A stretch of 64,000 nucleotides of DNA, taken from positions 62,001 to 126,000 of the forward strand of contig CAVPBZ010000023.1 of NCBI GenBank assembly GCA_963702235.1, read 5' to 3'. The translations under genes were made by a program, and so were the position numbers. The notes under the pieces are model-generated. The model had not been told where the DNA came from. It saw only the letters and a program-made list of their open reading frames with translations, and made no database searches. Origin of the DNA: PALSA-505 sp963702235. GTDB lineage: Bacteria; Actinomycetota; Actinomycetes; Streptosporangiales; Streptosporangiaceae. Positions 8,068 through 16,462 of the stretch are shown here, one piece after another (position 1 is the stretch's first letter; the number at the start of each line of letters is the position of its first letter).

Positions 8068-9411
8068 TCAGCTTTCCTTGCCCGTGTTCAGCACGTTCTG
8101 CATCTCGGTGTTGGCCGTGCTGACCGTGGCCTGGAAGTTCGCGCCCTTCTCCAGCGCCTTCATCATCGTCGGGATGATCTGGTCGGTCGTGTCGACGATG
8201 GTCCAGTTCTTGGCGTTGAACGGCGAGATCTGGGTGGTGGCGGCGGCCTTCGCGAACCCGGACATGATCGCGCTGCCCGCATATGCGCCGCCGGTGAGCT
8301 TCGACGTGTACGGCGGGAAGAAGCCCTGCAGGTTGGCGAACGTGGTGGAGTTGCTCTGGCTGTCCATCAGCTGGATCAGGTTCCAGTCGGCCGTCTTGTA
8401 CTTGCTGGTGGCGAAGACTCCTAGGTCGGAGCCGCCGGCGAAGGCCGGTGCCGGGTTCGGGCCGTTCTGGCTCGGCACCGGGAACGACGCCAGGCCAGCC
8501 TTGTCCACGGTGTTCGCCGGGAACTCGGCCTGGGCCCACGGGCCGTCGATATACATGCCGAGCCGGCCGAGGGCGAAATCCTCGTTCGAGCCGCCGGATG
8601 TGGCGCCCGGGTTACCGAGCTCGGTCTGGCCGATGTACTTGGCCGGCGACACGTGCTGGGTCGTGGTCAGGTCAGCGTAGAACTTGATGCCGGCCTCCGA
8701 CTGCGGGCTGGTCAGCTGGCCGGCCCACTTGCCGCCCTGCTGCACGGCGATCTGGCCGCCCGCGCCCCAGATGAAGCTGGCGATGCCGTAGGTGTAGTTG
8801 CTGGGCGCGCCGATGCCGTAGCTGCCCGGGTACTTCTTCATCAGGGCCTTGGCGTCGGACAGCAACTGCGCCCAGGTGGCCGGCGCGGAGGTGATGCCCG
8901 CCGCCTGGAACTCGTTCTTGCGGTACCAGATGCCGCGCACGCCGCCGAACCATGGCACGCCGAAGATGCTGCTGCCCTGGGTGTCGTTGGCCAGCATGCC
9001 GCCCACCACGTCAGCCTTGCCCGACCAGGAGTTCACGTTGCTGGCGATGTTGGCCAGCATGCCGAGCGACGCCTCGGTCGGCGTGTCGGTGTTGCCGAGC
9101 TCGGTGATGTCGGGGGCGTTCTTGCCGCTGGCCGCCGCCTTCTGCCAGTCGGTGGTCCGGTTGGCCCAGGGAATCCATACGACATTGATCTTGGTCTTGG
9201 CGTAGGCGTGGTATTGCTTGTGGAACTGCGCGACCACGCCGTTCATCCACTTGACCTCGGAGGGCACAGACGGGCCCATGCGCCAGACGGTGAGCGAGGC
9301 GGGCACGCCTGAGGCCGACGAACTGCTGCTGCCGCCAGAGCCGCATCCTGCGGCGGCCCCGGCGAGCGCGATCGTTGCGCCGATCGCGACGGCGGATGTT
9401 CTGAATCGCAC
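8068..9411 (-). CDS. Extracellular sugar-binding lipoprotein of ABC transporter (CsnE/NgcE-like)
   Basis: 447 residues, GTG start at 9411 with GGGAG eight bases upstream. A lipoprotein signal peptide ends at Cys23 (LAGAAAGC), followed by a Gly/Ser linker, so the mature protein is anchored outside the membrane. The fold is the family-1 solute-binding type (LTVWRMGPSVPSEVKWMNGV; ITELGNTDTPTEAS; LGRLGMYIDGPWA). It delivers sugar to the two permeases encoded next. First gene of the operon; the palindrome at 9524 lies just upstream. Confidence 0.87.
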   Translation of the reverse strand: MRFRTSAVAIGATIALAGAAAGCGSGGSSSSSASGVPASLTVWRMGPSVPSEVKWMNGVVAQFHKQYHAYAKTKINVVWIPWANRTTDWQKAAASGKNAPDITELGNTDTPTEASLGMLANIASNVNSWSGKADVVGGMLANDTQGSSIFGVPWFGGVRGIWYRKNEFQAAGITSAPATWAQLLSDAKALMKKYPGSYGIGAPSNYTYGIASFIWGAGGQIAVQQGGKWAGQLTSPQSEAGIKFYADLTTTQHVSPAKYIGQTELGNPGATSGGSNEDFALGRLGMYIDGPWAQAEFPANTVDKAGLASFPVPSQNGPNPAPAFAGGSDLGVFATSKYKTADWNLIQLMDSQSNSTTFANLQGFFPPYTSKLTGGAYAGSAIMSGFAKAAATTQISPFNAKNWTIVDTTDQIIPTMMKALEKGANFQATVSTANTEMQNVLNTGKES

Positions 9412-9523
9412 TACCGATCTCCCTTCCCGGGTTCGTTCCGCGGAGCGTGCGTTCCGTGGCGACGGGCCGGATTCCCTGCTCGCGAGCGGGCCGGGGCGGT
9501 CCGGCCGTCCGGGTGAAACTAAC

Positions 9524-9536
9524 AGGAAAGTTTCCT
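9524..9536. promoter_or_regulatory. Palindromic operator candidate between ROK regulator and sugar-uptake operon
   Basis: AGGAAAGTTTCCT is a perfect inverted repeat with a central G, in the 211-base gap between divergent start codons (9411 and 9623). It is 113 bases from the binding-protein GTG and 87 from the ROK ATG, in a locally A/T-rich stretch that also holds possible -10 sequences (TATAAGATAG). ROK repressors bind such symmetric sites, and operators recalled for CsnR-type regulators look very similar. The assignment is inference. Confidence 0.65.
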
Positions 9537-9622
9537 ATAAGATAGTGCCTGTTGCCATATCGAGACAGAAACGGCGTCTGCGCCAGAACGCTACCGCCCC
9601 GCGGTGACAACGAGGGGATCAC

Positions 9623-10825
9623 ATGGAACCACGGCCGGCCACGCCGAGCCTACTGCGGGAGCTCAACGACCGCGCGGCCCTGGAGCTGCTGCTGACCGGC
9701 GGCCCGATGACGAGGGCGCAGCTCGGCGAGCAGACCGGGCTGTCCAAGGTCACCGCGGCCCAGCTGCTCGGCCGTCTGGAGGAGCGCGGGCTGGTGCAGG
9801 TCACCGGCACCCGGTCCGGCGGGCGCGGGCCGAACGCCGCGGTGTACGCGGTGGTGCCGTCCACCGCCTACGTGGCGGGCCTGCACGTGGAGGCCGAGGT
9901 GGTCAGCGCCGGCGTCGCGGACGTGACCGGCCAGCTGGTCAGCGAGGTGACGATCGACCCGGCCGGAAGCCAGGATCCGGTCGTCCTGGTGCACACCGCG
10001 GTCGCGGCCGCCTGCGCGTCCGCGGGCGTCGATCTGGCCGAGCTGCGCACCATCGTGATCGGCAGCCCCGGCGTGGTGGACCCGCGCACCGGTGATGTCA
10101 GGCTCGCCGTCAACATGCCGCTCTGGCACGAAGGGGTGCTCGACGCGCTCCGCGGTGACCTGGGCCGGACGGTCATCATCGAGAACGACGCGAACCTGGC
10201 GGCGCGGGCCGAGCACATCCTTGGCGCCGCCCGGGGCGTAGACGACTTCGCGCTGGTCTGGATCGGCACCGGGCTCGGTCTCGCGGCGGTCATCGACGGC
10301 CGGGTGCACCGGGGGGTGGCCGGCGCGGCCGGCGAGATCGGGTACCTGCCGGTGCCGGGCGTGGGACTGCCGGAGCATGTGCGGCGGCCGTCCACCGGCG
10401 CGTTCCAGTCACTGGTCGGCGCCAGCGTGGTGCGGCGGCTCGCGGCGGGCTTCGGCTTCGGCGGCCAGTCCGGGCCGGACGTGGTGGTGGCTGCCGGGGC
10501 GGTCACCTCTGCCGTCGCCGACGCGGCGGCCGGCGGCGACCGCGGCCGGGAGTTCCTTGACGAGCTGGCCTCGCGGGTAGCGCTCGGCGTCGCCGCGATC
10601 TCGGTCGTGCTGGATCCGGGGCTCGTGGTGCTCGGCGGCGGCATCGGGCTGGCCGGCGGAGACGAGCTGGCCGGCCGGGTGGCCGCCGAGGTCGGCCGGA
10701 TCTGCCCGGCCACGCCGCGGGTGGTGCCGACGATGATGACCCGCGGCCCGGTGCTGCGCGGGGCCATGCTCGCCGCCGTCGATGCGGCCCGCACCGAGCT
10801 GCTGGCCTCGGTCTCCGCTTCCTGA
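9623..10825 (+). CDS. ROK-family transcriptional regulator (CsnR/NgcR-like)
   Basis: 400 residues. A winged HTH occupies about residues 8-75 (RELNDRAALELLLTGGPMTR, GLSKVTAAQLLGRLEERGLV), followed by the sugar-kinase-like ROK domain: VVIGSPGVVD-type segment near 150, ENDANLAARAEHI near 190, WIGTGLGL near 210 and GAAGEIGYLPVPG near 235. The zinc-binding CxCGxxGC cluster that normally follows the GEIG motif is absent; the loop reads VGLPEHVRRPSTGAFQSL. ATG at 9623 has GAGGGGA five bases upstream. Divergent from the ABC operon, so it probably represses it and itself until the imported sugar binds. Confidence 0.86.
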   Translation: MEPRPATPSLLRELNDRAALELLLTGGPMTRAQLGEQTGLSKVTAAQLLGRLEERGLVQVTGTRSGGRGPNAAVYAVVPSTAYVAGLHVEAEVVSAGVADVTGQLVSEVTIDPAGSQDPVVLVHTAVAAACASAGVDLAELRTIVIGSPGVVDPRTGDVRLAVNMPLWHEGVLDALRGDLGRTVIIENDANLAARAEHILGAARGVDDFALVWIGTGLGLAAVIDGRVHRGVAGAAGEIGYLPVPGVGLPEHVRRPSTGAFQSLVGASVVRRLAAGFGFGGQSGPDVVVAAGAVTSAVADAAAGGDRGREFLDELASRVALGVAAISVVLDPGLVVLGGGIGLAGGDELAGRVAAEVGRICPATPRVVPTMMTRGPVLRGAMLAAVDAARTELLASVSAS

Positions 10826-10845
10826 CCTCACCCGGCGCAGACGGC

Positions 10846-10887
10846 AGGAGTCCCGCCCCGCCAGATGAGCGGTGGGGCGGGACTCCT
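10846..10887. terminator. Strong hairpin between convergent ROK and phosphoesterase genes
   Basis: AGGAGTCCCGCCCC (10846-10859) is the exact reverse complement of GGGGCGGGACTCCT (10874-10887), with a 14-base loop, starting 20 bases after the ROK stop. It probably ends transcripts from both sides. A 19-base segment starting TTGTCGTGGCC follows at 10887 and again at 10920, a 33-bp tandem duplication reaching the end of the next gene. Confidence 0.75.
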
Positions 10888-10932
10888 TGTCGTGGCCGGT
10901 CAGGAAACGGCCGTGCCCGTTGTCGTGGCCGG

Positions 10933-13386
10933 TCAGGAGACGTGCTGCGCCAGTTCCGTAGCGGCGGTGATCACCTCCTGGCAGGCGGACGTCTGCTCCG
11001 GCGCGCCCTCGACCGGCGTGTTGTGGAACGCGGCCGCTTCCAGCTCGCCCTTGATCTGCCCGGCGAGCTTGTCCCTGACGATCTCGAGTGCTGCCAGGGC
11101 CTTGTCGGTGATCTTGTAGACCGCGTCCTTGCTGCTCCTGCTCTCGATGGCCTTGGTCGCGGCCTGGAGGGTGGCGGTGCCGAACTGCCCCACGCTGGAG
11201 TTCAGCTGCTTGTAGCACGCGCCGAGCGCGGACACGCCGGGAGCGCTGAGGGCGGTGTTGGGATGAGCCAGCGCCTGGGTGATCACCCGGCCGTCGTGCT
11301 CGTAGTCATCCTGCAGGCCGGTCAGGTACATGACCGTCGGCCGGACGTCTGTCTCGTCGGCCCAGGTTCCCGTCGTCCCTGACCCGGGCACCGTGACCTG
11401 CCCGCTATTCGGGCCCGCGGAGCTCGGACCCTGGCTGGCGGCCGATCCGTCCAGCCCGAGGTGAGCGACGCCGGGACCGACGAGGCCGATGTAGTTGGTA
11501 TTGATCTCGGCCGCGTAGTCGCCGTGATCGTAGCCGAATCCGGTGTTCTGGGTGACACACGACGGACTGCACGTGGCCGAGCCAGTCGCGAGGTAGTAGT
11601 CGGGCCTGGCGAACATCGCGAACGTGGGCGTGCGCGCCGGATCGGCGTTGACCATGTGGAGGATGGCCTCCTCGGTCGGATCCGCGAGGTAGTTGGTGAT
11701 CAGCTGGTTGGACGGGCTCGCGTACGGGTTGGTCGCCGTCAGGCTGCCCACGGCCCGCTCCAGGGAGCGGACCGGGAGTGCATTGGGCCCTGGCTTGCCC
11801 GTGACGTAGAACTCCGGCGCCGTGTCCGCCTCCAGGCTGAACGGAGTGGTGTTCTTCGTCTGTGTCGCGATCAGGCCGTTGATGTTCCCGGCGAGCTCGC
11901 CGAACGAACCGGCCGGGTACGTGCACAGCACGTCAGGCGTGACCGTGTTGCCGGTCACCTTCGCGCCGTCGCAGTTGGCCGGCGTGGGCTGGATCGCCCG
12001 GCCGACGTTAGCGCCGGCCACATGATCGCCCTCGTCCGACGTGAGGACGAACAGCGTGTTCTTGGAGGTGATCCCGTCGGCGCCCAGCCGCTGGAAGAAG
12101 AGACCGAACGCCTGGTTGTAGTACTGCGCCTGCTGGACGTAGCAGGCCGAACCGGTCGGAAGGGCGCTCGGCGCGCTGGCGCACGCGGACAGGCCAGGGA
12201 TGAAGTGGTTGCCGTGCAGGTCGGCGATGTAGCTGTAGACCACGGGCAGGCCGGACTCCAGCATGTCGGCGGTATAGGCGAGGCTCTGTGACGCGTTGAT
12301 CCCGCCGAAGCCGGGGAATCCCGGGTGATCGGTCAGGAACGCGCCGTTGAGCTGGTTCCCGTTCAGGTCCACCAGGTTGCCGGCCGCATTGGTGATCTCA
12401 AAGCCGTTCCTGCTGAGATTCGGCGTGCCTGCGCCGAGCTGGGGCGCGACGTACCGGTGGCCGAACAGGGCCTGGTAGCCCGCGTAACCGCCCGGCTCGG
12501 ACGGCAGCCGGTCGGCTACCGCCGTGGGCGTCGCGGTGGTCTGGCCGTACTTGACGCCCTTCGCGGTCGAGCAGAAGGCGCCCTGCGCGCCGCCCTTGGC
12601 GCAGTGCACGGCGACGCCCACGTAATCCGCGGTCTCCGCGTCCTTGAACGAGTCAGGGTCGGCGGCGAGCTGCTTGGCCTCGGGCGAGTTCGGCCCGAAC
12701 ACCTTGGGGATGTCGACTGCGTCGTTCTCCAGTTCCATGTTCGCGGTCGCCGCTGCGCCCACGTCACAGCCGGCCCGGGTGTAGGGCACCCACGGCGCGG
12801 GTGTCGTCGTGTTGGGCTTCGGCTTGAGGTAGCTGGTGGCCGGCGGGGTGGCCGAGTAGACCATGGACGGGTGGGTGTCGTGGCCTGCGTTGGGGTGGGA
12901 TGCCGTGTCGTAGACGGGATCCGTCCAGTAGGCGAACGAGCCGGCCGGGTCGGTCGTCCCGTCCTTGTTGTAGGCCTGGTAGGAGTTGGACACCGGCATA
13001 CCCTGGCGGTCGCCGTAGAGCCCGGTCAGCGTGGTGAGAATGTCGTCGGCCGTGTGCGCGATCAGCGGGGTGTGGCTATTGCTCAGCAACGTCCCGTTGT
13101 GCTCGAAGAAGTGCAGCAGGTTCGGCATCATCTGCAGGTCGGAGGGGACATTCGGGTTGTCCCTGAAGAAGTGGACGTTGTCGAAGACGAGCTGGACGAC
13201 GTGCTTGATGCCGTTGCCGAGATGACAGCCCGTCGCAGCCACCGTCACCGTCCTGGCCGGCCGCTGGACGGCGGTGGCGCTGCCCGGCACAGCGACAGCC
13301 GCCACGAGCCCCCCGACCAGCGAGGCAGATCCCGCAAAAGCGGTCAGCCTGGTGCGTGTGCGCCAGATTCCTCGTTTGTCTTCCAT
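10933..13386 (-). CDS. Secreted alkaline-phosphatase-superfamily protein (phosphoesterase-like)
   Basis: 817 residues from the ATG at 13386, which has AGGAGG at ideal spacing. A signal peptide (basic MEDKRGIWRTRTRLTAFAG, hydrophobic core, Ala-rich cleavage region near residue 38) predicts export. The superfamily pattern is visible: VVQLVFDNVHFF as first metal-site strand, PLIAHTADDILTTLTGLYGD holding the likely catalytic threonine, TSDEGDHVAGAN supplying Asp/His ligands, and a later FGYDHGDYAAEINTNYIGLV segment with DHGD. Several cysteines may form disulfides. The substrate is unknown; phosphate scavenging is possible, but no phosphate-starvation site was identified. Confidence 0.75.
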   Translation of the reverse strand: MEDKRGIWRTRTRLTAFAGSASLVGGLVAAVAVPGSATAVQRPARTVTVAATGCHLGNGIKHVVQLVFDNVHFFRDNPNVPSDLQMMPNLLHFFEHNGTLLSNSHTPLIAHTADDILTTLTGLYGDRQGMPVSNSYQAYNKDGTTDPAGSFAYWTDPVYDTASHPNAGHDTHPSMVYSATPPATSYLKPKPNTTTPAPWVPYTRAGCDVGAAATANMELENDAVDIPKVFGPNSPEAKQLAADPDSFKDAETADYVGVAVHCAKGGAQGAFCSTAKGVKYGQTTATPTAVADRLPSEPGGYAGYQALFGHRYVAPQLGAGTPNLSRNGFEITNAAGNLVDLNGNQLNGAFLTDHPGFPGFGGINASQSLAYTADMLESGLPVVYSYIADLHGNHFIPGLSACASAPSALPTGSACYVQQAQYYNQAFGLFFQRLGADGITSKNTLFVLTSDEGDHVAGANVGRAIQPTPANCDGAKVTGNTVTPDVLCTYPAGSFGELAGNINGLIATQTKNTTPFSLEADTAPEFYVTGKPGPNALPVRSLERAVGSLTATNPYASPSNQLITNYLADPTEEAILHMVNADPARTPTFAMFARPDYYLATGSATCSPSCVTQNTGFGYDHGDYAAEINTNYIGLVGPGVAHLGLDGSAASQGPSSAGPNSGQVTVPGSGTTGTWADETDVRPTVMYLTGLQDDYEHDGRVITQALAHPNTALSAPGVSALGACYKQLNSSVGQFGTATLQAATKAIESRSSKDAVYKITDKALAALEIVRDKLAGQIKGELEAAAFHNTPVEGAPEQTSACQEVITAATELAQHVS

Positions 13387-13630
13387 GATCCTCCTGCCTG
13401 ATACGGCACGCTCCCGGGTGATCGTCCCGGTTGCTGACGTTAGGACCGTCGCCCAAATTATCGAGTAAGGCCAGGCAACGCACCAGCAAAGTTTGGGCGG
13501 ACGGGCCAGATTCGTGCGGCAGGCGGGCAAGCAGGAGATCCGTGCGATGCCCGGGTTAGTGGCTGCCCCGGGCTGCCGAGTCTGGGTGACCGGGGCCGGG
13601 TGACCGGGGCCGGGTGGCGCAGCGGGGATG

Positions 13631-14668
13631 CTAGGGGGCGCTCGCGGCGAACATCGACCCGGTGCGCCTGGCGTTCGGGTCTATCAGCACGCACGATGCG
13701 CTCCGGTCGCCTGCTGACCATGCCCGCTGGTCGGGGGTGTAGTTCAGCAAGCTGACGCCGCTGCCCAGCGCATACTGCGGGAGAACGGTGCCCAGCATCG
13801 CCGCGCACCCCGCGCTGGCCTGCCGCTGGACGGCGGACGTGCCCGGCCAGCCGCTGCCGGACAGGGCGAAGGTGCCGACGATCTCGCCGTTGTGCGGCTG
13901 CGTGCACGACGAGAGGAACTGGACCTGCGTGGACACCTGGTGCGGCTGGGTGTCGTCGAAGCAGGCACCTGCCTGCAGCCTGCCGATGCTGCCGTAGTCG
14001 GTAGCGTGGATGGCGAGCACGATGAACAGCACCGCCAGCCCGGTCCACGTCACGCCGAACACGATCCCGGTGATCGCCATGGCCCGGCCCCGGCTCCCCG
14101 TCTTCCGGATCCGGACCAGCGCGACGATGCCGAAGATGATGGCGAGGATCGACGCGAAGAAGCTGCTCAGCAGGCCCAGGACCCCCAGGACCAGGGCGGT
14201 GAGCGCGGACCCGGTGCGCGGCCCGTCGGGTGCGGCTGGTCCCTCCGGCCCGGCCGGCCCGGCCTGGCCGGGGGAGTAGTAAGGCGGGTTCTGCACGGCC
14301 CCCGGGGCGCTGGGGTAGCCGGGCAGGCCGGGCGGGGAGTAGCCAGGCGGAGGGTACCCGGCCGGAGGGTAACCGGGTTGAGGGTAACCGGGCGGCGGGT
14401 AATCGGTCGGCGGGTAACCGGGCGGCGGGTAACCGGGCGGCGGGTAGCCCGGCGGCGAGGATCGGGGCGGCGAGGAGCCAGGCGCCGCGCCGGGCGGCGA
14501 GGAGCCGGGCGGCGAGGAGCCGGGCGGCCCCGGCGGGGGATAGCTGGCGGGTTCCTGCCCGGGGTGGCGCGCCGGCCCGGCCTGGCCGTGAGGCGGCGGG
14601 TTCTGCGGTTGAGGCTGCGACCACGGGGCTTCCTGCTGGTCGCCCTGATCCGCGGGCGGAGTCGTCAT
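13631..14668 (-). CDS. DUF4190/septum-formation-like membrane protein with proline-rich N-terminus
   Basis: 345 residues. About 1-150 is a Pro/Gly/Tyr-rich cytoplasmic tail of GYPPPGYPPP-type repeats, encoded by a 15-base DNA repeat around 14340-14460. Two membrane helices follow (ALTALVLGVLGLLSSFFASI; AMAITGIVFGVTWTGLAVLF), then an extracytoplasmic domain with GACFDDT, CTQPHNGEIVG and further cysteines, resembling septum-formation/DUF4333-like domains. Such proteins are common in actinobacteria and poorly characterised. The repeat tail may bind partners or self-associate; that is inference. Confidence 0.7.
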   Translation of the reverse strand: MTTPPADQGDQQEAPWSQPQPQNPPPHGQAGPARHPGQEPASYPPPGPPGSSPPGSSPPGAAPGSSPPRSSPPGYPPPGYPPPGYPPTDYPPPGYPQPGYPPAGYPPPGYSPPGLPGYPSAPGAVQNPPYYSPGQAGPAGPEGPAAPDGPRTGSALTALVLGVLGLLSSFFASILAIIFGIVALVRIRKTGSRGRAMAITGIVFGVTWTGLAVLFIVLAIHATDYGSIGRLQAGACFDDTQPHQVSTQVQFLSSCTQPHNGEIVGTFALSGSGWPGTSAVQRQASAGCAAMLGTVLPQYALGSGVSLLNYTPDQRAWSAGDRSASCVLIDPNARRTGSMFAASAP

Positions 14669-14888
14669 GCCGTGCTCCTACGTGAGACGGGAAGGCCGCA
14701 ATACACAAGATCCTCAATAGGCAACATAATCACGTTCACCGCCGCGGCACAGGCTCGCCGGGCAAGGCGGTACGGCAGCCGCGGCGGGCTCGCGGCGCAG
14801 GGTTGCCGGGGGTACCGGCTCGCCGCGGCAGGGTCCCGTGCCGGGGCGGCGCGGCGGGCAGGGAGCCCCCCGCCGGTAGCCTGGGAGC

Positions 14889-15083
14889 GTGCGCCTCACC
14901 GTTTTCTGGGACCGGATGAACAGCCAGTTCGGCGAGAACTACGCGGCCAGCGTGGCCAAGGATTATGTCCTTGCGGGCGTCGGGGGACGGACGGTCAACC
15001 AGGCCCTCGCCGACGGCGAGGACATGAAATCCATCTGGCTGGCCGTCTGCGATGCCTTCAACGTGCCGGAGAATCTCCGCTAG
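14889..15083 (+). CDS. DUF3046 small protein upstream of recA
   Basis: 64-residue protein matching the DUF3046 family in size, sequence (MRLTVFWDRMNSQFGENYA, AGVGGRTVNQALADG, VCDAFNVPENLR) and position directly before recA in actinobacteria. The GTG at 14889 gives the family's usual MRLT start. Function is unknown. It is probably not in the recA transcript because the recA promoters lie after it. Confidence 0.85.
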   Translation: MRLTVFWDRMNSQFGENYAASVAKDYVLAGVGGRTVNQALADGEDMKSIWLAVCDAFNVPENLR

Positions 15084-15126
15084 CGGGCCAGGACTTGCCG
15101 CCCGGCCGGCGTGTCGCCTTCATGAT

Positions 15127-15140
15127 CGAACAGATGTTCG
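15127..15140. promoter_or_regulatory. LexA (SOS) box upstream of recA
   Basis: CGAACAGATGTTCG is a perfect palindrome of the Gram-positive/actinobacterial LexA consensus (CGAAC-N4-GTTCG), 210 bases before the recA ATG and after the DUF3046 stop. It should bind LexA and make one recA promoter damage-inducible. Confidence 0.9.
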
Positions 15141-15208
15141 TCTACGGTAGAGGCATGGGCTTGACACCTTCCGGTCCGCCATCCGGCCCGGATTCACGCC
15201 GGGCGAAA

Positions 15209-15231
15209 CTGTCGGTGGTGCCGCGTAGCGT
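15209..15231 (+). promoter_or_regulatory. RecA-NDp-type LexA-independent promoter of recA
   Basis: The motif CTGTCGGTG, eight bases, then TAGCGT matches the mycobacterial RecA-NDp consensus (tTGTCRgtg-N8-TAnnnT) at all fixed positions but the first. It lies between the LexA box and the recA ATG at 15350. In mycobacteria this promoter class is DNA-damage inducible without LexA and is linked to a ClgR-type activator; a clgR homologue is encoded at 2285. Confidence 0.7.
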
Positions 15232-15349
15232 CAGCGCCGACAGTCACGGGCGGCCCGGCATACAGGCAACCACGGCGGGCCCGCCGTCATGGCCAGCGTC
15301 GGCGGCAGCCCGCCCCGGCGCAGGCCCCTCACCCCGACAGGGAGTCCAC

Positions 15350-16462
15350 ATGGCAGGCATTGACAGGACGAGCAATGTCAGGAGCGGGGACAGGGAGAAG
15401 GCCCTGGAGACCGCGCTCGTCCAGATCGAGCGGCAGTTCGGCAAGGGATCGGTCATGCGGCTCGGTGACGAGGTCAGGGCACCTATGGAGGTTATCCCGA
15501 CCGGATCGATCGCGCTCGATGTGGCCCTGGGCATCGGCGGCCTGCCCCGCGGCCGCGTCGTGGAGATATACGGCCCCGAGGGCTCAGGCAAAACTTCGAT
15601 CGCCCTTCATGCAATTGCGAACGCGCAGTCGGCGGGCGGGATAGCGGCATTTATCGATGCCGAGCACGCGCTCGACCCGGATTATGCGAAGAAGCTCGGC
15701 GTTGACACCGACGGGCTTCTCGTGTCCCAGCCAGATACCGGCGAGCAGGCCCTTGAGATCGCCGACATGCTCATCCGTTCCGGTGCGATCGACATTGTCG
15801 TCATCGACTCGGTTGCCGCGCTTGTCCCCCGCGCGGAAATCGAGGGCGAGATGGGTGACAGCCACGTTGGCCTGCAGGCCAGGCTCATGTCCCAGGCCCT
15901 CAGGAAGCTGACCGGTGCGATCAGCCAGACGAAGACCACCGCGATCTTCATCAATCAGCTGCGCGAAAAGGTAGGGGTGATGTTCGGCAGTCCTGAGACG
16001 ACCAGCGGAGGTCGGGCGCTGAAGTTCTACGCGTCGGTTCGGCTTGATGTGCGGCGTATCGAGACGCTCAAGGACGGTACCGAGGCGGTGGGAAACCGGA
16101 TCCGCGTGAAGGTCGTGAAGAACAAGGTCGCACCGCCCTTCCGGCAGGCGGAGATGGATCTGCTTTTCGGCCACGGGCTCAGTCGCGAGGGCGGCCTGAT
16201 CGACCTGGGCGTGGAGCAGGGGATCGTCCGCAAGTCCGGTGCGTGGTACACCTACGAAGGCGATCAGCTGGGACAGGGCAAGGAAAACGCGCGGACCTTC
16301 CTGCACGACAACCCCGACATCGCCAACGGCATCGAGAAGAAGATCAAGGAGAAGCTGGGCGTGGGCCCGCGGGTAGATGCGGACGCTGGTGCGCTGGTCG
16401 CCTCGATCAGTGACGCTGCCGGGCGGCCGGCCAGTGACAAGCGGCCAGGCGGTGACAAGTAG
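15350..16462 (+). CDS. recA: Recombinase RecA
   Basis: 370 residues, full length. Key features are the Walker A loop GPEGSGKTS (residues about 74-82), the KLGVDTDGLLVSQPDTGEQA segment, Walker B VIDSVAAL, DNA loop L1 (EIEGEMGDSHVGLQARLMSQ) and L2 (REKVGVMFGSPETTSGG). It forms filaments on single-stranded DNA, catalyses strand exchange and triggers LexA self-cleavage. ATG at 15350 follows GACAGGGAG and gives the usual MAGIDR-type start; the much longer upstream open frame is not coding. No intein. recX overlaps its last codons. Confidence 0.98.
   Translation: MAGIDRTSNVRSGDREKALETALVQIERQFGKGSVMRLGDEVRAPMEVIPTGSIALDVALGIGGLPRGRVVEIYGPEGSGKTSIALHAIANAQSAGGIAAFIDAEHALDPDYAKKLGVDTDGLLVSQPDTGEQALEIADMLIRSGAIDIVVIDSVAALVPRAEIEGEMGDSHVGLQARLMSQALRKLTGAISQTKTTAIFINQLREKVGVMFGSPETTSGGRALKFYASVRLDVRRIETLKDGTEAVGNRIRVKVVKNKVAPPFRQAEMDLLFGHGLSREGGLIDLGVEQGIVRKSGAWYTYEGDQLGQGKENARTFLHDNPDIANGIEKKIKEKLGVGPRVDADAGALVASISDAAGRPASDKRPGGDK

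Noticed and set aside
11104..11125. A second RecA-NDp-like motif (TTGTCGGTG near 11104)
   Set aside because: Spacing to the TA element is six rather than eight bases and it lies inside a coding region.
13892..15349. N-terminal extension of RecA of nearly 490 residues
   Set aside because: It would run antisense to the DUF4190 gene, across DUF3046 and through the recA promoters; the ATG at 15350 fits RecA.
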